The translations under genes were made by a program, and so were the position numbers. A stretch of 64,000 nucleotides of DNA. Origin: Ralstonia mannitolilytica (lineage in GTDB: Bacteria; Pseudomonadota; Gammaproteobacteria; Burkholderiales; Burkholderiaceae). The stretch covers positions 1,178,001 to 1,242,000 of the forward strand of contig NZ_CAJPVG010000001.1 in assembly GCF_905397375.1 (NCBI RefSeq), given 5' to 3'. How positions within the stretch are numbered: the first letter of the stretch is position 1; every line of letters begins with the position of its first letter. Under the pieces are notes generated by a model that worked only from the letters and a program-made list of their open reading frames with translations, did not search any database and was not told the DNA's origin. This document shows, piece by piece, positions 45,644 to 54,115 of the stretch.

Positions 45644-46705
45644 ATGTTTGATTGTGAGGCGGCATTTTTTATTCATAGAAAAAAGAATGGTCAGAAAGAA
45701 GCGGTTGAATACATAGCTGACATCAATCGGTACACTTCGTTGCTGTCGCCATCCAGCGGGAACATGGGGGCTGCGCAGCCAAGTCTAGATTGGATGAGAA
45801 CGCTCTTTGATCGCAACGAACACTTCGTCGAGTTGTCGAACATGGGCGAAGCAGATCGATCGCTGGAATTTCTGCTCGGCATTATTCTGATGTCTGTTCC
45901 GGTGTTAGCAATCGTCTTTTTTGCTGTCGGATCGATTTATTTTAGTGAGCCTAGATTCTATCTATACTCTATTGCATTTTTTTTGGTGTCAGTTTTTGTG
46001 GTGCACCTGTTTTATCCTTCCAGCATAGCTCCGACATTCTTCACCTACCTTCGCCCCCGCTATCGCTTCAATCGGACAACGCGCAAGGTGTACGTCCTGC
46101 GGCCAAAGCGCTATGGCGGGAACGTGATCCTGGACTGGGATCGCGTCCAGGCACATGTGAACTGGTGCGCTCCGCGCGAGATGACGCCCGACCAGATCGA
46201 TGACAAGTTCGCCCGCCAGCTTCGGCAAGAGCGCGGGGGTGGCCCCTTCGGCATACGTGGCTTGGTGCTTTATTGGCCGCCGCTGGACCCCACTGATCCG
46301 GAGCGCAAAGGCGAAGACGTTTTGTGGGTGGGCCCCAAATTCGCCGGGGAGGGCTTGTGGCAGTACATCCGCATGTTCATGGAAGAGGGTATGGAAAAGG
46401 TCCCGGCACCGACTGAATACGAATGGCTGCGCAAGGGCTTCCATACGCCAAGGCAGCACTTGGAAGAAACTGAGTTGTCGGCGTCGCGTGTGCTGGACGA
46501 CATTGGCGGCCGTGGACACAACTCCGCGCAGACGAAGATCACCTTCCTGATGACGTTTCTGTGGGCGCCGCTGCATTGTTTGGCCGAGCGCCTTTGCACC
46601 TGGCCGACGTTTCCGAAGGAGTGGAACAGCGATTGTGGTCGGCCGCGTCGAGAAGACGGAATTGGGCCAGAGGAACCACTAAGGTGGGTGCCAGAAAAAG
46701 TGTGA
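45644..46705 (+). CDS. DUF6708 membrane protein, probable effector immunity (copy 1)
   Basis: A 353-residue protein with two adjacent membrane helices (about 75-120) followed by the DUF6708 core (YRFNRTTRKVYVLRPKRYGG; LDWDRVQAHVNW) and a C-terminal region ending NGIGPEE-like EDGIGPEEPL. It starts 14 bp after the pore-type effector. Position and inner-membrane architecture suggest protection against it. The 5' third is AT-richer than the core. A paralogue lies at 47852-48988. Confidence 0.75.
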   Translation: MFDCEAAFFIHRKKNGQKEAVEYIADINRYTSLLSPSSGNMGAAQPSLDWMRTLFDRNEHFVELSNMGEADRSLEFLLGIILMSVPVLAIVFFAVGSIYFSEPRFYLYSIAFFLVSVFVVHLFYPSSIAPTFFTYLRPRYRFNRTTRKVYVLRPKRYGGNVILDWDRVQAHVNWCAPREMTPDQIDDKFARQLRQERGGGPFGIRGLVLYWPPLDPTDPERKGEDVLWVGPKFAGEGLWQYIRMFMEEGMEKVPAPTEYEWLRKGFHTPRQHLEETELSASRVLDDIGGRGHNSAQTKITFLMTFLWAPLHCLAERLCTWPTFPKEWNSDCGRPRREDGIGPEEPLRWVPEKV

Positions 46706-46891
46706 TTTGGCTGGCCATAGAAACGCGCCGCCGCCTTAAAGCCGAATCGCGGAAAGCAAAGCCATGTTGATGCCTTGCAGAAGTGGTGCGACCGCTGCGC
46801 CTTCGGCTTGAAGCGGGCGCACTGCAAGACAGCTACAAGACGGCCCAGTCGCAGCTTTCCGCCTTCAACAAAGCCTTGACGGGGGGGCGGA

Positions 46892-47702
46892 ATGAGCGAT
46901 GGACTGGAACTGATCTCGGGGATGGTCAGCAGCCTGACGATTCACGATGGCGAACAAGCTTTCTTGAGCGAAGCACAGCAGGGCTCTGGTGCGGCTGTGG
47001 CCGCTGGCCTTGCGACGGCGGGGCTGGCTGGAGCCGCTGCGGGCGCTGGCTTGGCGGCCACATCCACAGGTGACGCGGTGCAGTTCTTTACTTGCCAGTT
47101 GGGCGAGCGCACCGTGGCAGGCGGCTTCAGCAAGGTGACGTTCAAGAATGGGGATGAAGTCTCGTTTGTGGTTGCGCGTCAGCCACGTGCAGCAGATCGG
47201 GCCTTGGCCGCCATCAGGCCGAGGGACCACACCCTATGGATGAGTTTGCATTGCTCACGGGGTGTGCGAGCGCATAGGCGCTTTGCGTATGGAGTTTTTT
47301 TTGCGACTGGTAGTGGGTTTGCCCGTATTCTTTTGTGCCAGCTATTTGGCATCAAGCCTGTTTTCGTTTGGCCCCAAAATCGATGCCGGGACATTTCACA
47401 TTGTGTTGCCGATGTTTTCTACATTCGGGGTTGTAGCAGCGATTTACTATGGCCTTCGCTTCTACTTCCAATGGCGCCCCGTTGCTCAGCAAGCCGAACG
47501 TATCTTTGCCGTCCTCGGCTACCCCAATCCTTCACGCGTCGATCTGCCGCGCGACCACAAGCGTTACAGCAAGGCCCGCGTACGTCGGACAACGCCTCGC
47601 TCCGCAGCCGAAGTGGCCGGCAGAGATCGTTTCGCAAACCGGCCTAACTCAGCGAATTTAGTTTTCTCGTGCCAGGAAGGTGCCGGTATCCATTGGGTAT
47701 GA
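46892..47702 (+). pseudogene. Frameshifted T6SS-associated membrane protein
   Basis: Two reading frames together spell one protein. Residues from 46892 (SDGLELISGMVSSLTIHDGE ... LWMSLHCSRGVRAHRRFAYG) belong to a family annotated as putative T6SS effector/accessory. After a T8 run at 47295-47302 the reading continues in another frame (LRLVVGLPVFFCASYLASSL ... WRPVAQQAERIFAVLGYPNP), restoring the expected membrane helices and the AEQ-type segment. The C-terminus after DHKRYSKA is also not family-like. Either inactivated or phase-variable at the homopolymer; a sequencing error is possible. Confidence 0.65.
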
Positions 47703-47820
47703 ATCGCCGCACAAGGGCTTCCATACCTCAAGTCCGATGCAGAGGGAGCTGAGTTACCAGGCCAAGGCGGCGGATACCCTCGAAAAGCACCGTGCCGTAT
47801 GTGCACCACCGAGTCCGTGA
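47671..47820 (+). pseudogene. C-terminal remnant of a DUF6708 immunity gene
   Basis: In frame 47671 the translation RKVPVSIGYESPHKGFHTSS aligns with EKVPAPTEYEWLRKGFHTPR of the intact gene at 45644-46705. At DNA level 15 bases (CAAGGGCTTCCATAC) are identical at 47712-47726 and 46432-46446. The frame ends at 47820, and there is no intact upstream part in this gap, so this is a fossil of a third copy. Confidence 0.6.
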
Positions 47821-47851
47821 ATTGAAGTGCACTGAATAACAGCATCCGACG

Positions 47852-48988
47852 ATGTTCACATTTGAAGCTGCCTTTCATCGCTATCGCCGCAAGCACGGCA
47901 TGGTCAAGGCCCTTGAAGACTATGCCGATTTGCGCGATGCCCCTATGCAGCACGCGCTTGATGGCACTTCGTCCGACTTGGCCATCCTGTGGCCTTCTGA
48001 GCCGACAGTCCTCGACTTGAACGAGCACTTCCTGGAACTGAGCAATCTGCGCAACGATGAGCTGCCGCGTTGGGCTGGCTTGGTCGTAGTTATGTGTTTC
48101 ATACCGCTATGTTTGCTATTGAGCGCGGGAACACTGTGGTTCTTGTGGGATGTCGCGTTCGTTGGCGATCCGCAGATACCGTTTCCACCGAACTCCATCA
48201 AGGAGCTCGGGGTGCTCCTGGGGATGTTGCTCCTCACGGTGCTAGGCGTACCCATGGCATCCCTGCTCTGGCGCGAGTTTCAAAGCTACGTGTTTACGGC
48301 GCGCTGTGCACGCTATCGCTTCAACCGAACCACAGGGAAGGTGTACGTGTTGCGGCCCGGGCGGTGGGGCGGCAATGCAGTACTCGACTGGTCACGTGTC
48401 CAAGCCCACGTACATTGGGTGCCGCCCGCCGAATCTGAGCAAAGCCAGGAGTACGCGACCTCGCTCAACGATAGGGCTGAGCAGCTCCGAAGAGAGGTGA
48501 ACTGGTCGAGGCAAAGCGGTAGCGAAGTGGATGGCAGTCTTGCTATCACGGGACTGCTGGATCTGGTCACTGGCTTTGGCGTGCCCGCTTATGACTTGTC
48601 GGACGAAGCGCGCGAGAAGCGGCGCAAGAAAGACTACGGCGGCTGCCTGCTTCTGTACTGGCCGCCGCTGGACGCAGTGGATCCGCAACGACGCGGAGAG
48701 GATCTGATCTGGGTTGGGCCGCGCAACAGTGGCGAGCGTCTCTGGCGCTACATACAGACGTTCATGCAGAAGGGCATGGACGCCGTGCAAGCTCCCGCCA
48801 TGCCGAGCGAATGGCTACACAAAGGCCGCAACCCCGACCACGTACTCAATTGGCTGGCGGAGTGCCTGTGCTACTGGCCGGTCTTTCCTGTGGGGTGGAA
48901 CAGCGAGGTTGGCCAGACCAGGCGGGAAAACGGTATCGGACCAGAGCAGCCGCTCACCTGGCCGGCCAAGGTACCTGAAGCGGTCTGA
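47852..48988 (+). CDS. DUF6708 membrane protein, probable effector immunity (copy 2)
   Basis: A 378-residue paralogue of the 45644-46705 product. Shared stretches include YRFNRTTGKVYVLRPGRWGG, LDWSRVQAHVHW, GEDLIWVGPRNSGE and NGIGPEQPLTWP. Two membrane helices lie at about 72-100 and 115-140. Divergence is greatest in the N-terminal third and in a ~40-residue insertion after the VHW motif. It may protect against a variant effector from kin or retain immunity to a lost toxin (inference). Confidence 0.75.
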   Translation: MFTFEAAFHRYRRKHGMVKALEDYADLRDAPMQHALDGTSSDLAILWPSEPTVLDLNEHFLELSNLRNDELPRWAGLVVVMCFIPLCLLLSAGTLWFLWDVAFVGDPQIPFPPNSIKELGVLLGMLLLTVLGVPMASLLWREFQSYVFTARCARYRFNRTTGKVYVLRPGRWGGNAVLDWSRVQAHVHWVPPAESEQSQEYATSLNDRAEQLRREVNWSRQSGSEVDGSLAITGLLDLVTGFGVPAYDLSDEAREKRRKKDYGGCLLLYWPPLDAVDPQRRGEDLIWVGPRNSGERLWRYIQTFMQKGMDAVQAPAMPSEWLHKGRNPDHVLNWLAECLCYWPVFPVGWNSEVGQTRRENGIGPEQPLTWPAKVPEAV

Positions 48989-49095
48989 GCCGCCGATATT
49001 CGCAGAGACCTCTAGGGCCGGCTGTGGGGAGTGGGGCTACATGAAGATTTAGAAACAATCCCCCCAACCGCCCCAAGCCTGCGTAGCATCTCCAC

Positions 49096-49118
49096 CGTCC
49101 GCCCCGCGCGCGCGGACG
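49096..49118 (+). other. Hairpin upstream of the small exported protein
   Basis: CGTCCGC (49096-49102) / GCGGACG (49112-49118), 9-nt loop, 20 bp before the start codon at 49139. The rest of the 150-bp gap after the immunity gene holds no gene I can support. Role unknown. Confidence 0.25.
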
Positions 49119-49138
49119 TCTCATTCACGCACGCTGAT

Positions 49139-49546
49139 ATGAACGCACTGTTCCGCCTCGCCGCCGCTTCTGCTGGGGTCGCGTTGCTGGTCACGCCCGC
49201 CTTCGCTCAGGACGACACCCCGTTGCAGGTTTCGTACCGCCAGGTGCTGACCGAATATTTCAAGGACGCGCCGACCGCGTCGAAGAAATACGACGGTCGC
49301 CGCCTGGTCTTCAAGGGTCAGGTCTATCCGCTGTCCGACGACAGCCTGAACACGCTGGCCATGACGGAAGACCTGAAGGTGGGCGCGCCGTTCCAGGACG
49401 ATCAGCGTGACGCGCTCAAGGCGCTGTTTCCCGATCACAAGCTTGCGGCGTACAAGCCCAGCAAGGACATCACGCTGGACTGCCTGAACCGGCAGTTCGT
49501 TGGCCTGACGCTGGTGCTGGCCGATTGCCGCATCGCCAAACCCTGA
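49139..49546 (+). CDS. Small exported protein upstream of tssA
   Basis: A 135-residue protein with a classic signal peptide ending AFAQD. The mature part (YDGRRLVFKGQVYPL, then a terminal LDCLNRQFVGLTLVLADCRI) resembles exported OB-fold proteins of the tRNA_anti-like type; two cysteines could form a disulfide. The ATG at 49139 is chosen over an upstream frame because it starts the signal peptide. It sits 32 bp before tssA, so a T6SS-linked periplasmic role is possible but unproven. Confidence 0.65.
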   Translation: MNALFRLAAASAGVALLVTPAFAQDDTPLQVSYRQVLTEYFKDAPTASKKYDGRRLVFKGQVYPLSDDSLNTLAMTEDLKVGAPFQDDQRDALKALFPDHKLAAYKPSKDITLDCLNRQFVGLTLVLADCRIAKP

Positions 49547-49578
49547 CCCTCGCATTACACGGCTCATCGTTTCACACC

Positions 49579-50655
49579 ATGGCTTCTCTCCCATTCGACC
49601 AACTCCTCGCGCCGTTGCCCGGTGCCCAACCCTGCGGCGAAGACATGCTGTTCTCAGCAGAATTCGACAGCATCCAGGAGGCGCGGCGCTTTGACGACCC
49701 GTCGCTGGACCAGGGCGACTGGGTGACCGAGATCAAGGAAGCCGACTGGCGCGCCGTCATCGCCGAGAGCACGTCGCTGCTGCAGAACCGCACGAAGGAT
49801 CTGCGCCTGGCCGCATGGCTGGCCGAGGCGTTGTCGAAGGAGCGTGGCTTTGCCGGCCTGCGGGAGGGCTACGAATTGATCGCCGGATTGTGCGAGCAGT
49901 TCTGGGAGCACCTCTACCCGCTGCCGGAAGCCGACGATCCTGAAGCGCGCATGGGCAGCATGGCGTGGCTTGCGACGCGTTCGAGCCAGCTCATTCGCGA
50001 GGTTCCGCTGGTGGAGGCGGGCAAGGGCGGCTATAGCCTGATCGATTGGGAAGTCGCCACCAGCCTGGTCGAAGCCATCCGCCGAGATCCGGAGCAGGCA
50101 GACGAGCTGTCGCGCGGAAAAATCACGCAGGAGCAGTTTGAATCCGCACGGCGGGCCACGCCGCCTGCGTTCTACAAGACGCTGCACGACGATGTGGTCG
50201 GCTGCGGCGCCGCGCTGCTGCGGTTGGAATCCGTGCTCGATGCACGGGCGGGTGATCACGCGCCGAGTTTCCGCCCGGCGCGCGAAGCCTTGCAAGCGGT
50301 GCGCGCATTGGTTGAGCGCTTCGGTGGCAAGCCGGAGCCCAAGCCAACCGCCGTGGAAGCGAAGGACGCTTCGCAACAGGCGACGCAGTCTGCCGCCGGC
50401 ACCGTCATCGAAACGGTGGTTTCCGGCCCCATCCGCACGCGCGCCCAGGCGCTGAACCAGCTGCGCGATGTGGCCGAGTTCTTCCGCCAGACCGAGCCGC
50501 ACAGCCCCGTTGCCTACCTCGCCGCACGTGCCGCGAAGTGGGGCGACATGCCGCTGCATGCCTGGCTGCGCACGGTGGTCAAGGACGATGCGACGCTGTC
50601 GCAGATCGAGGAGCTGCTGGGCCTGGGCGATCCGCCGTCGGAAAGCGCCAGCTGA
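49579..50655 (+). CDS. tssA: T6SS cap/assembly protein TssA
   Basis: A 358-residue TssA with the ImpA N-terminal domain (FDQLLAPLPGAQPCGEDMLF; WEHLYPLPEADDPEAR). A Pro/Ala linker and a short C-terminal domain (SPVAYLAARAAKWGDMPLHA) place it in the short TssA class. It primes tube-sheath polymerisation. It is separated from tssH by the 10-kb vgrG-effector island and converges, 5 bp apart, with the TIGR04222-like gene. Confidence 0.93.
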   Translation: MASLPFDQLLAPLPGAQPCGEDMLFSAEFDSIQEARRFDDPSLDQGDWVTEIKEADWRAVIAESTSLLQNRTKDLRLAAWLAEALSKERGFAGLREGYELIAGLCEQFWEHLYPLPEADDPEARMGSMAWLATRSSQLIREVPLVEAGKGGYSLIDWEVATSLVEAIRRDPEQADELSRGKITQEQFESARRATPPAFYKTLHDDVVGCGAALLRLESVLDARAGDHAPSFRPAREALQAVRALVERFGGKPEPKPTAVEAKDASQQATQSAAGTVIETVVSGPIRTRAQALNQLRDVAEFFRQTEPHSPVAYLAARAAKWGDMPLHAWLRTVVKDDATLSQIEELLGLGDPPSESAS

Positions 50656-50660
50656 TTCGG

Positions 50661-52232
50661 CTAGCTGCTCGAGCAGCCGCCGCAGCCGCTGGATCCGCAG
50701 CTACTCGAGCTGCAACTGCTGGAACTACTGCTGCTTGAACTGCAGTTGCTCGACGTGTCGCCTCCGGAGCCGCCGGAACTGGCGCCGGCGGGTGGTCCCA
50801 TCATCGATCGGTATCGCGCCCATGCTGTGTTGGCCAGCACGCTGGTGCCGCCAAACGCGGTCAACCACAGTAGGTCGTGCGTCGACAAACCGGCGCGTGG
50901 CCCCTGTTGGCCGCGCTTGCGATAGACCTCGAGCGCGGCGTTGGCCCCCGCAGTGGGGCCGGCACGCCCGACGCCGATCAGCCGCGCCGTCACGCCCCAG
51001 TACACGATGGCGAACAGCGCCATCTCGATCAGCAGCCACATCACCGGACGCTCGCGAGACAGGCCTACAAAGACCTTCATCACGCCCAGGCAGAGCGTCG
51101 CCAGCACAATGGCCCACGCTGCGAGCGTCGTTCCGCGCATCGCGCCGCGGGTCCACAGCCATCCTTCGCTGCGCAGCCGATCTGTCATGTCGGATGCTTC
51201 ATCGACGAGCCGATTGTGAAAGTTCGGCCACGGCGAGCGCTGCTGCGTTTGCCGGGCGAGCCATGTCCACGCGTTGACGTGACGCTCCGGCCTTCGATCT
51301 TCGTTCGCGACCACGTAGGTGTTGCGGTCGCGCTTCCGTTTAGCCGGAGGGGCCATGCGGATCGCACCCGCATCAAGCAGCGTCAACGCCGCGACCTGCG
51401 CCATTCGTGCGGCATCGCCGGTGATGAGCGCCGCCTCCGCAGGTGTCAGCTGACGCGGCACGTTGCCAGCCGCGGCACCCCAGGGGTTCCGGCTGTAGGC
51501 AGCGCGATGCAGGCCCCGGATCAGCAGACACGCCATCACGCACGCGCCAAGGTAGAACGCGAGAAAGCGCGGCCCCGAATAGCTGAGCACATCGACATCC
51601 GAGGCGACATTTGTGGTGATGGCGATGAGAATGACGGCGATCACAAGCCATACGGATGGCATGAATGAGTGCGCTGTGGATGCGGGCGGCGGCATGACCG
51701 GCTCCGGCACATGCTGTGTGTGGACGACAGTTTCCGGCGCCTTGGCTGCCTCGGGCTGCTCCGGCCTCGGCCAGACGTCGGCTGGCGGCTCCTCGCCGAA
51801 CATGCGCCGGTAGCTTTCCAGTGTTTGCGCGTAATGCTGTGCGTAGGCGTCGTCTTCGTCCGGCAAGCCAATCCCCGGCGCGTGATGCAGCGGCGCGCGC
51901 AGGACTTCGCCGCAGAACACCGTCCAATACTCTTTCGAATATTGCAGATGGAGATGCCAGGCGGCATCGATGGCCTCGGAAGGCGTGACGGGGTGGCCCG
52001 CAAACACCGCCAGATACGCGAAGCGCTTGTATTCCTCGATGACGGTCAGCGTATATAAGCGCGACCACCCTTCAGCGTCCGCTAGACGTTGGCTGAACGG
52101 CACTGGAGCATCGGGCGCGTCCGGTGAATACGCGCTCAGCCGAAGCAGGCAGGCTTCTCTATCCTCATCCGTCGCAGCGGCCTGGAGTGAAAAGGCGGAA
52201 TCGGGAGAGGTCGATGGGGTGGGCGATGTCAT
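50661..52232 (-). CDS. GRDP-like/TIGR04222-type membrane protein with Ser/Cys-rich tail
   Basis: A 523-residue protein of unusual composition. An N-terminal domain with DAAWHLHL (89-96) and a Tyr-rich EYW segment resembles the glycine-rich-domain (GRDP/DUF1399) family. Four membrane segments lie in the middle (about 193-209, 225-245, 370-390 and 400-420). The last ~35 residues are a Gly/Ser/Cys tail, with six cysteines among serine runs, the layout of TIGR04222-type membrane proteins. It is the last gene of the tssM-containing leftward operon. No T6SS role is established for this family as far as I know. Confidence 0.7.
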   Translation of the reverse strand: MTSPTPSTSPDSAFSLQAAATDEDREACLLRLSAYSPDAPDAPVPFSQRLADAEGWSRLYTLTVIEEYKRFAYLAVFAGHPVTPSEAIDAAWHLHLQYSKEYWTVFCGEVLRAPLHHAPGIGLPDEDDAYAQHYAQTLESYRRMFGEEPPADVWPRPEQPEAAKAPETVVHTQHVPEPVMPPPASTAHSFMPSVWLVIAVILIAITTNVASDVDVLSYSGPRFLAFYLGACVMACLLIRGLHRAAYSRNPWGAAAGNVPRQLTPAEAALITGDAARMAQVAALTLLDAGAIRMAPPAKRKRDRNTYVVANEDRRPERHVNAWTWLARQTQQRSPWPNFHNRLVDEASDMTDRLRSEGWLWTRGAMRGTTLAAWAIVLATLCLGVMKVFVGLSRERPVMWLLIEMALFAIVYWGVTARLIGVGRAGPTAGANAALEVYRKRGQQGPRAGLSTHDLLWLTAFGGTSVLANTAWARYRSMMGPPAGASSGGSGGDTSSNCSSSSSSSSSCSSSSCGSSGCGGCSSS

Positions 52233-52301
52233 CTGTTTTGGTGTCCGCCTTATGTGCCGAGAAGCACGCCGCCGGGAGGCTGGACTGGGCGCTCTCGAAG
52301 A

Positions 52302-53294
52302 TTACTCTTGCTGCGGTCGCTCCAGCACCTGAAACACAGCACGCTCACAGCGGCCGAAGTCAAAGCTGCGCAAGCGGAGATGGCGGTTGCCGTATTCACC
52401 CGCCGCCATCATTTCTGGGATGGAGCGCAAGGGCCCCGCCATCAGGCGCATCAGCGTCTGTGAAATGATCACGAACAACATCGGCGCGAGGGTAAACATC
52501 CCGACCATCATCCCCGTGAGGGAACTGGCACCTTCCAGGCCCAATTCGCTACCTGCCACAAAAAGCATGACCACGAGCATCAGCGCACTGAAATAACCGA
52601 GAAGGCCGATCGCCTCGCTAAGGCTGGAGTTCCTGCGCGACAGTATGGTCTCCAGCGGTTCGGGCAAGTTTCGAGGGCGCTTTGCAACATAGACAGTCTG
52701 TGGCTCACGGCGGCCGGACAAGCGCATGCCCCACGCGGAAAAACAGCCGTTGTCCCACCAGCCTGCAGCAAGCACGCGCATGCCGTTCAGGCCCGCGAAA
52801 TAAGGTGCATTGGACGAAACCCGACGGTCTGTGACCTGGTATTCGCAGAAGTGGATAACCCGATCATCCGTCAACGTGATGACGACGGGAGTCACGCGAT
52901 AGTAGGTATCCCGCGAGATGTCGTCGGTGTAGTCGTATGCGCTGCGCGCGTTGGCGTCGACGCTCCATCCCATGGCCTCGTAGGCCTTGAATGCCGCGCT
53001 ATCCACCTGTACTGAGCGAATGATGCCGCTGACGATCGCGACAGGCGCACCCCGTCGCCGACTGGCAAGCCAGTGCTCAAGCTGTTGCCATGCCCATACC
53101 AGATGGCACCAGAGCCACCAGATGCGCTCTTTCACCGGAGAAAATTGCGCGATTGGCTGCGACCGTCTCCTGGTGGGGTCGTGGTACTCGAGGCGGATCT
53201 GGGTGGAGGCACGCCGTTCATCACCCGGCTGCAATGGTGCAGCAGGCGACGGTTCACGCAACCGTGCCCGCCGGCGAGCATCCTCCCGCGTCAC
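52302..53294 (-). CDS. Membrane protein of unknown function in the tssM operon
   Basis: A 330-residue protein with GTG start overlapping the stop of the OmpA/BON gene (GTGA). A soluble N-terminal half contains a repeated-strand region (YRVTPVVITLTDDRVIHFCE), then two membrane helices (about 235-255 and 262-285). No family recognised. The tight overlap argues it is made with the T6SS envelope proteins. Confidence 0.65.
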   Translation of the reverse strand: MTREDARRRARLREPSPAAPLQPGDERRASTQIRLEYHDPTRRRSQPIAQFSPVKERIWWLWCHLVWAWQQLEHWLASRRRGAPVAIVSGIIRSVQVDSAAFKAYEAMGWSVDANARSAYDYTDDISRDTYYRVTPVVITLTDDRVIHFCEYQVTDRRVSSNAPYFAGLNGMRVLAAGWWDNGCFSAWGMRLSGRREPQTVYVAKRPRNLPEPLETILSRRNSSLSEAIGLLGYFSALMLVVMLFVAGSELGLEGASSLTGMMVGMFTLAPMLFVIISQTLMRLMAGPLRSIPEMMAAGEYGNRHLRLRSFDFGRCERAVFQVLERPQQE

Positions 53295-54115
53295 TTGCTC
53301 GCCCGAAACTCGATCCGCCGATTGCGCGATCGGCCTTCGTCGGTGTTGTTGGGGGCGACGGGCTGGTCCGGCCCCACGCCAATCGCGGTGAGCGTGCCTT
53401 GCTCGGCGCCCTTGGCGATCAGGTAGTTCTTCACCGTCTCTGCGCGGGCCTGGCTCAGGTTGAGGTTCATGGCGCGGCTGCCGGAGTTGTCGGTGTGGCC
53501 GACGATCTCGATCTTGCGGCCGTTCAGGCGCGGCAGCACGGCGGCCATTTCATCCAGAATCGCGCGGCCCTTGGGCGTGAGCGTGGCACTGCCGGTTTCG
53601 AACTCGATGATGCGATTGGCCAGCGTCTGGTCCAGCAGCCCTTGCTCGGACACCGCCGCCACGCGCAGCCCATTCTTGATCGTGTAGCTCTGGCCGAGCG
53701 TCGTCGCCATGTCGCTGGTGATCTGCTGGCGCTGGGCTTCGTTGCCGACGTCGCCGTGCAGGGCGATCTGCGTGCCGTCGATGTTCAACTGCCCGCGGTT
53801 CACCTGCTTGATGGCCGGCGACAGGATCTTCTGCACATTGGCCGACCAGTTCGGCGGCGACACCACATTGCCCACCTCGATCTGGTCGACCACGTTGGCG
53901 CTGCCGTACAGCTCACGCAGCCTGGCCAGCACGGTGGCCTTGGTGGCTTCGTCCGGCACCATGCCTCCGGCCACGACCTGCCCGGCTGCCGGTGCCGCAT
54001 CTCCGGGGGCGCCGTAGGCGGGCAGGGCGGCACTCATACACGCGAGCAGGGCGGCGCGCGCCGCAAGCGTTGCAGGCCGGAAGCCGCGCTTGATTGCATG
54101 CAGACCCATGTTCAT
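53291..54115 (-). CDS. OmpA/BON-domain T6SS envelope protein (TagN-like)
   Basis: A 274-residue exported protein. The signal peptide (LLACMSAALPAYGA) is followed by a BON-like region (about 50-150) and an OmpA-C peptidoglycan-binding domain (FETGSATLTPKGRAILDEM; GHTDNSGSRAMNLNLSQARA; RSRNRRIEF). The ATG at 54115 overlaps the tagF stop (ATGA). It probably anchors the T6SS to peptidoglycan, because TssL here lacks that domain. The TagN name is by position and domain. Confidence 0.78.
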   Translation of the reverse strand: MNMGLHAIKRGFRPATLAARAALLACMSAALPAYGAPGDAAPAAGQVVAGGMVPDEATKATVLARLRELYGSANVVDQIEVGNVVSPPNWSANVQKILSPAIKQVNRGQLNIDGTQIALHGDVGNEAQRQQITSDMATTLGQSYTIKNGLRVAAVSEQGLLDQTLANRIIEFETGSATLTPKGRAILDEMAAVLPRLNGRKIEIVGHTDNSGSRAMNLNLSQARAETVKNYLIAKGAEQGTLTAIGVGPDQPVAPNNTDEGRSRNRRIEFRASK

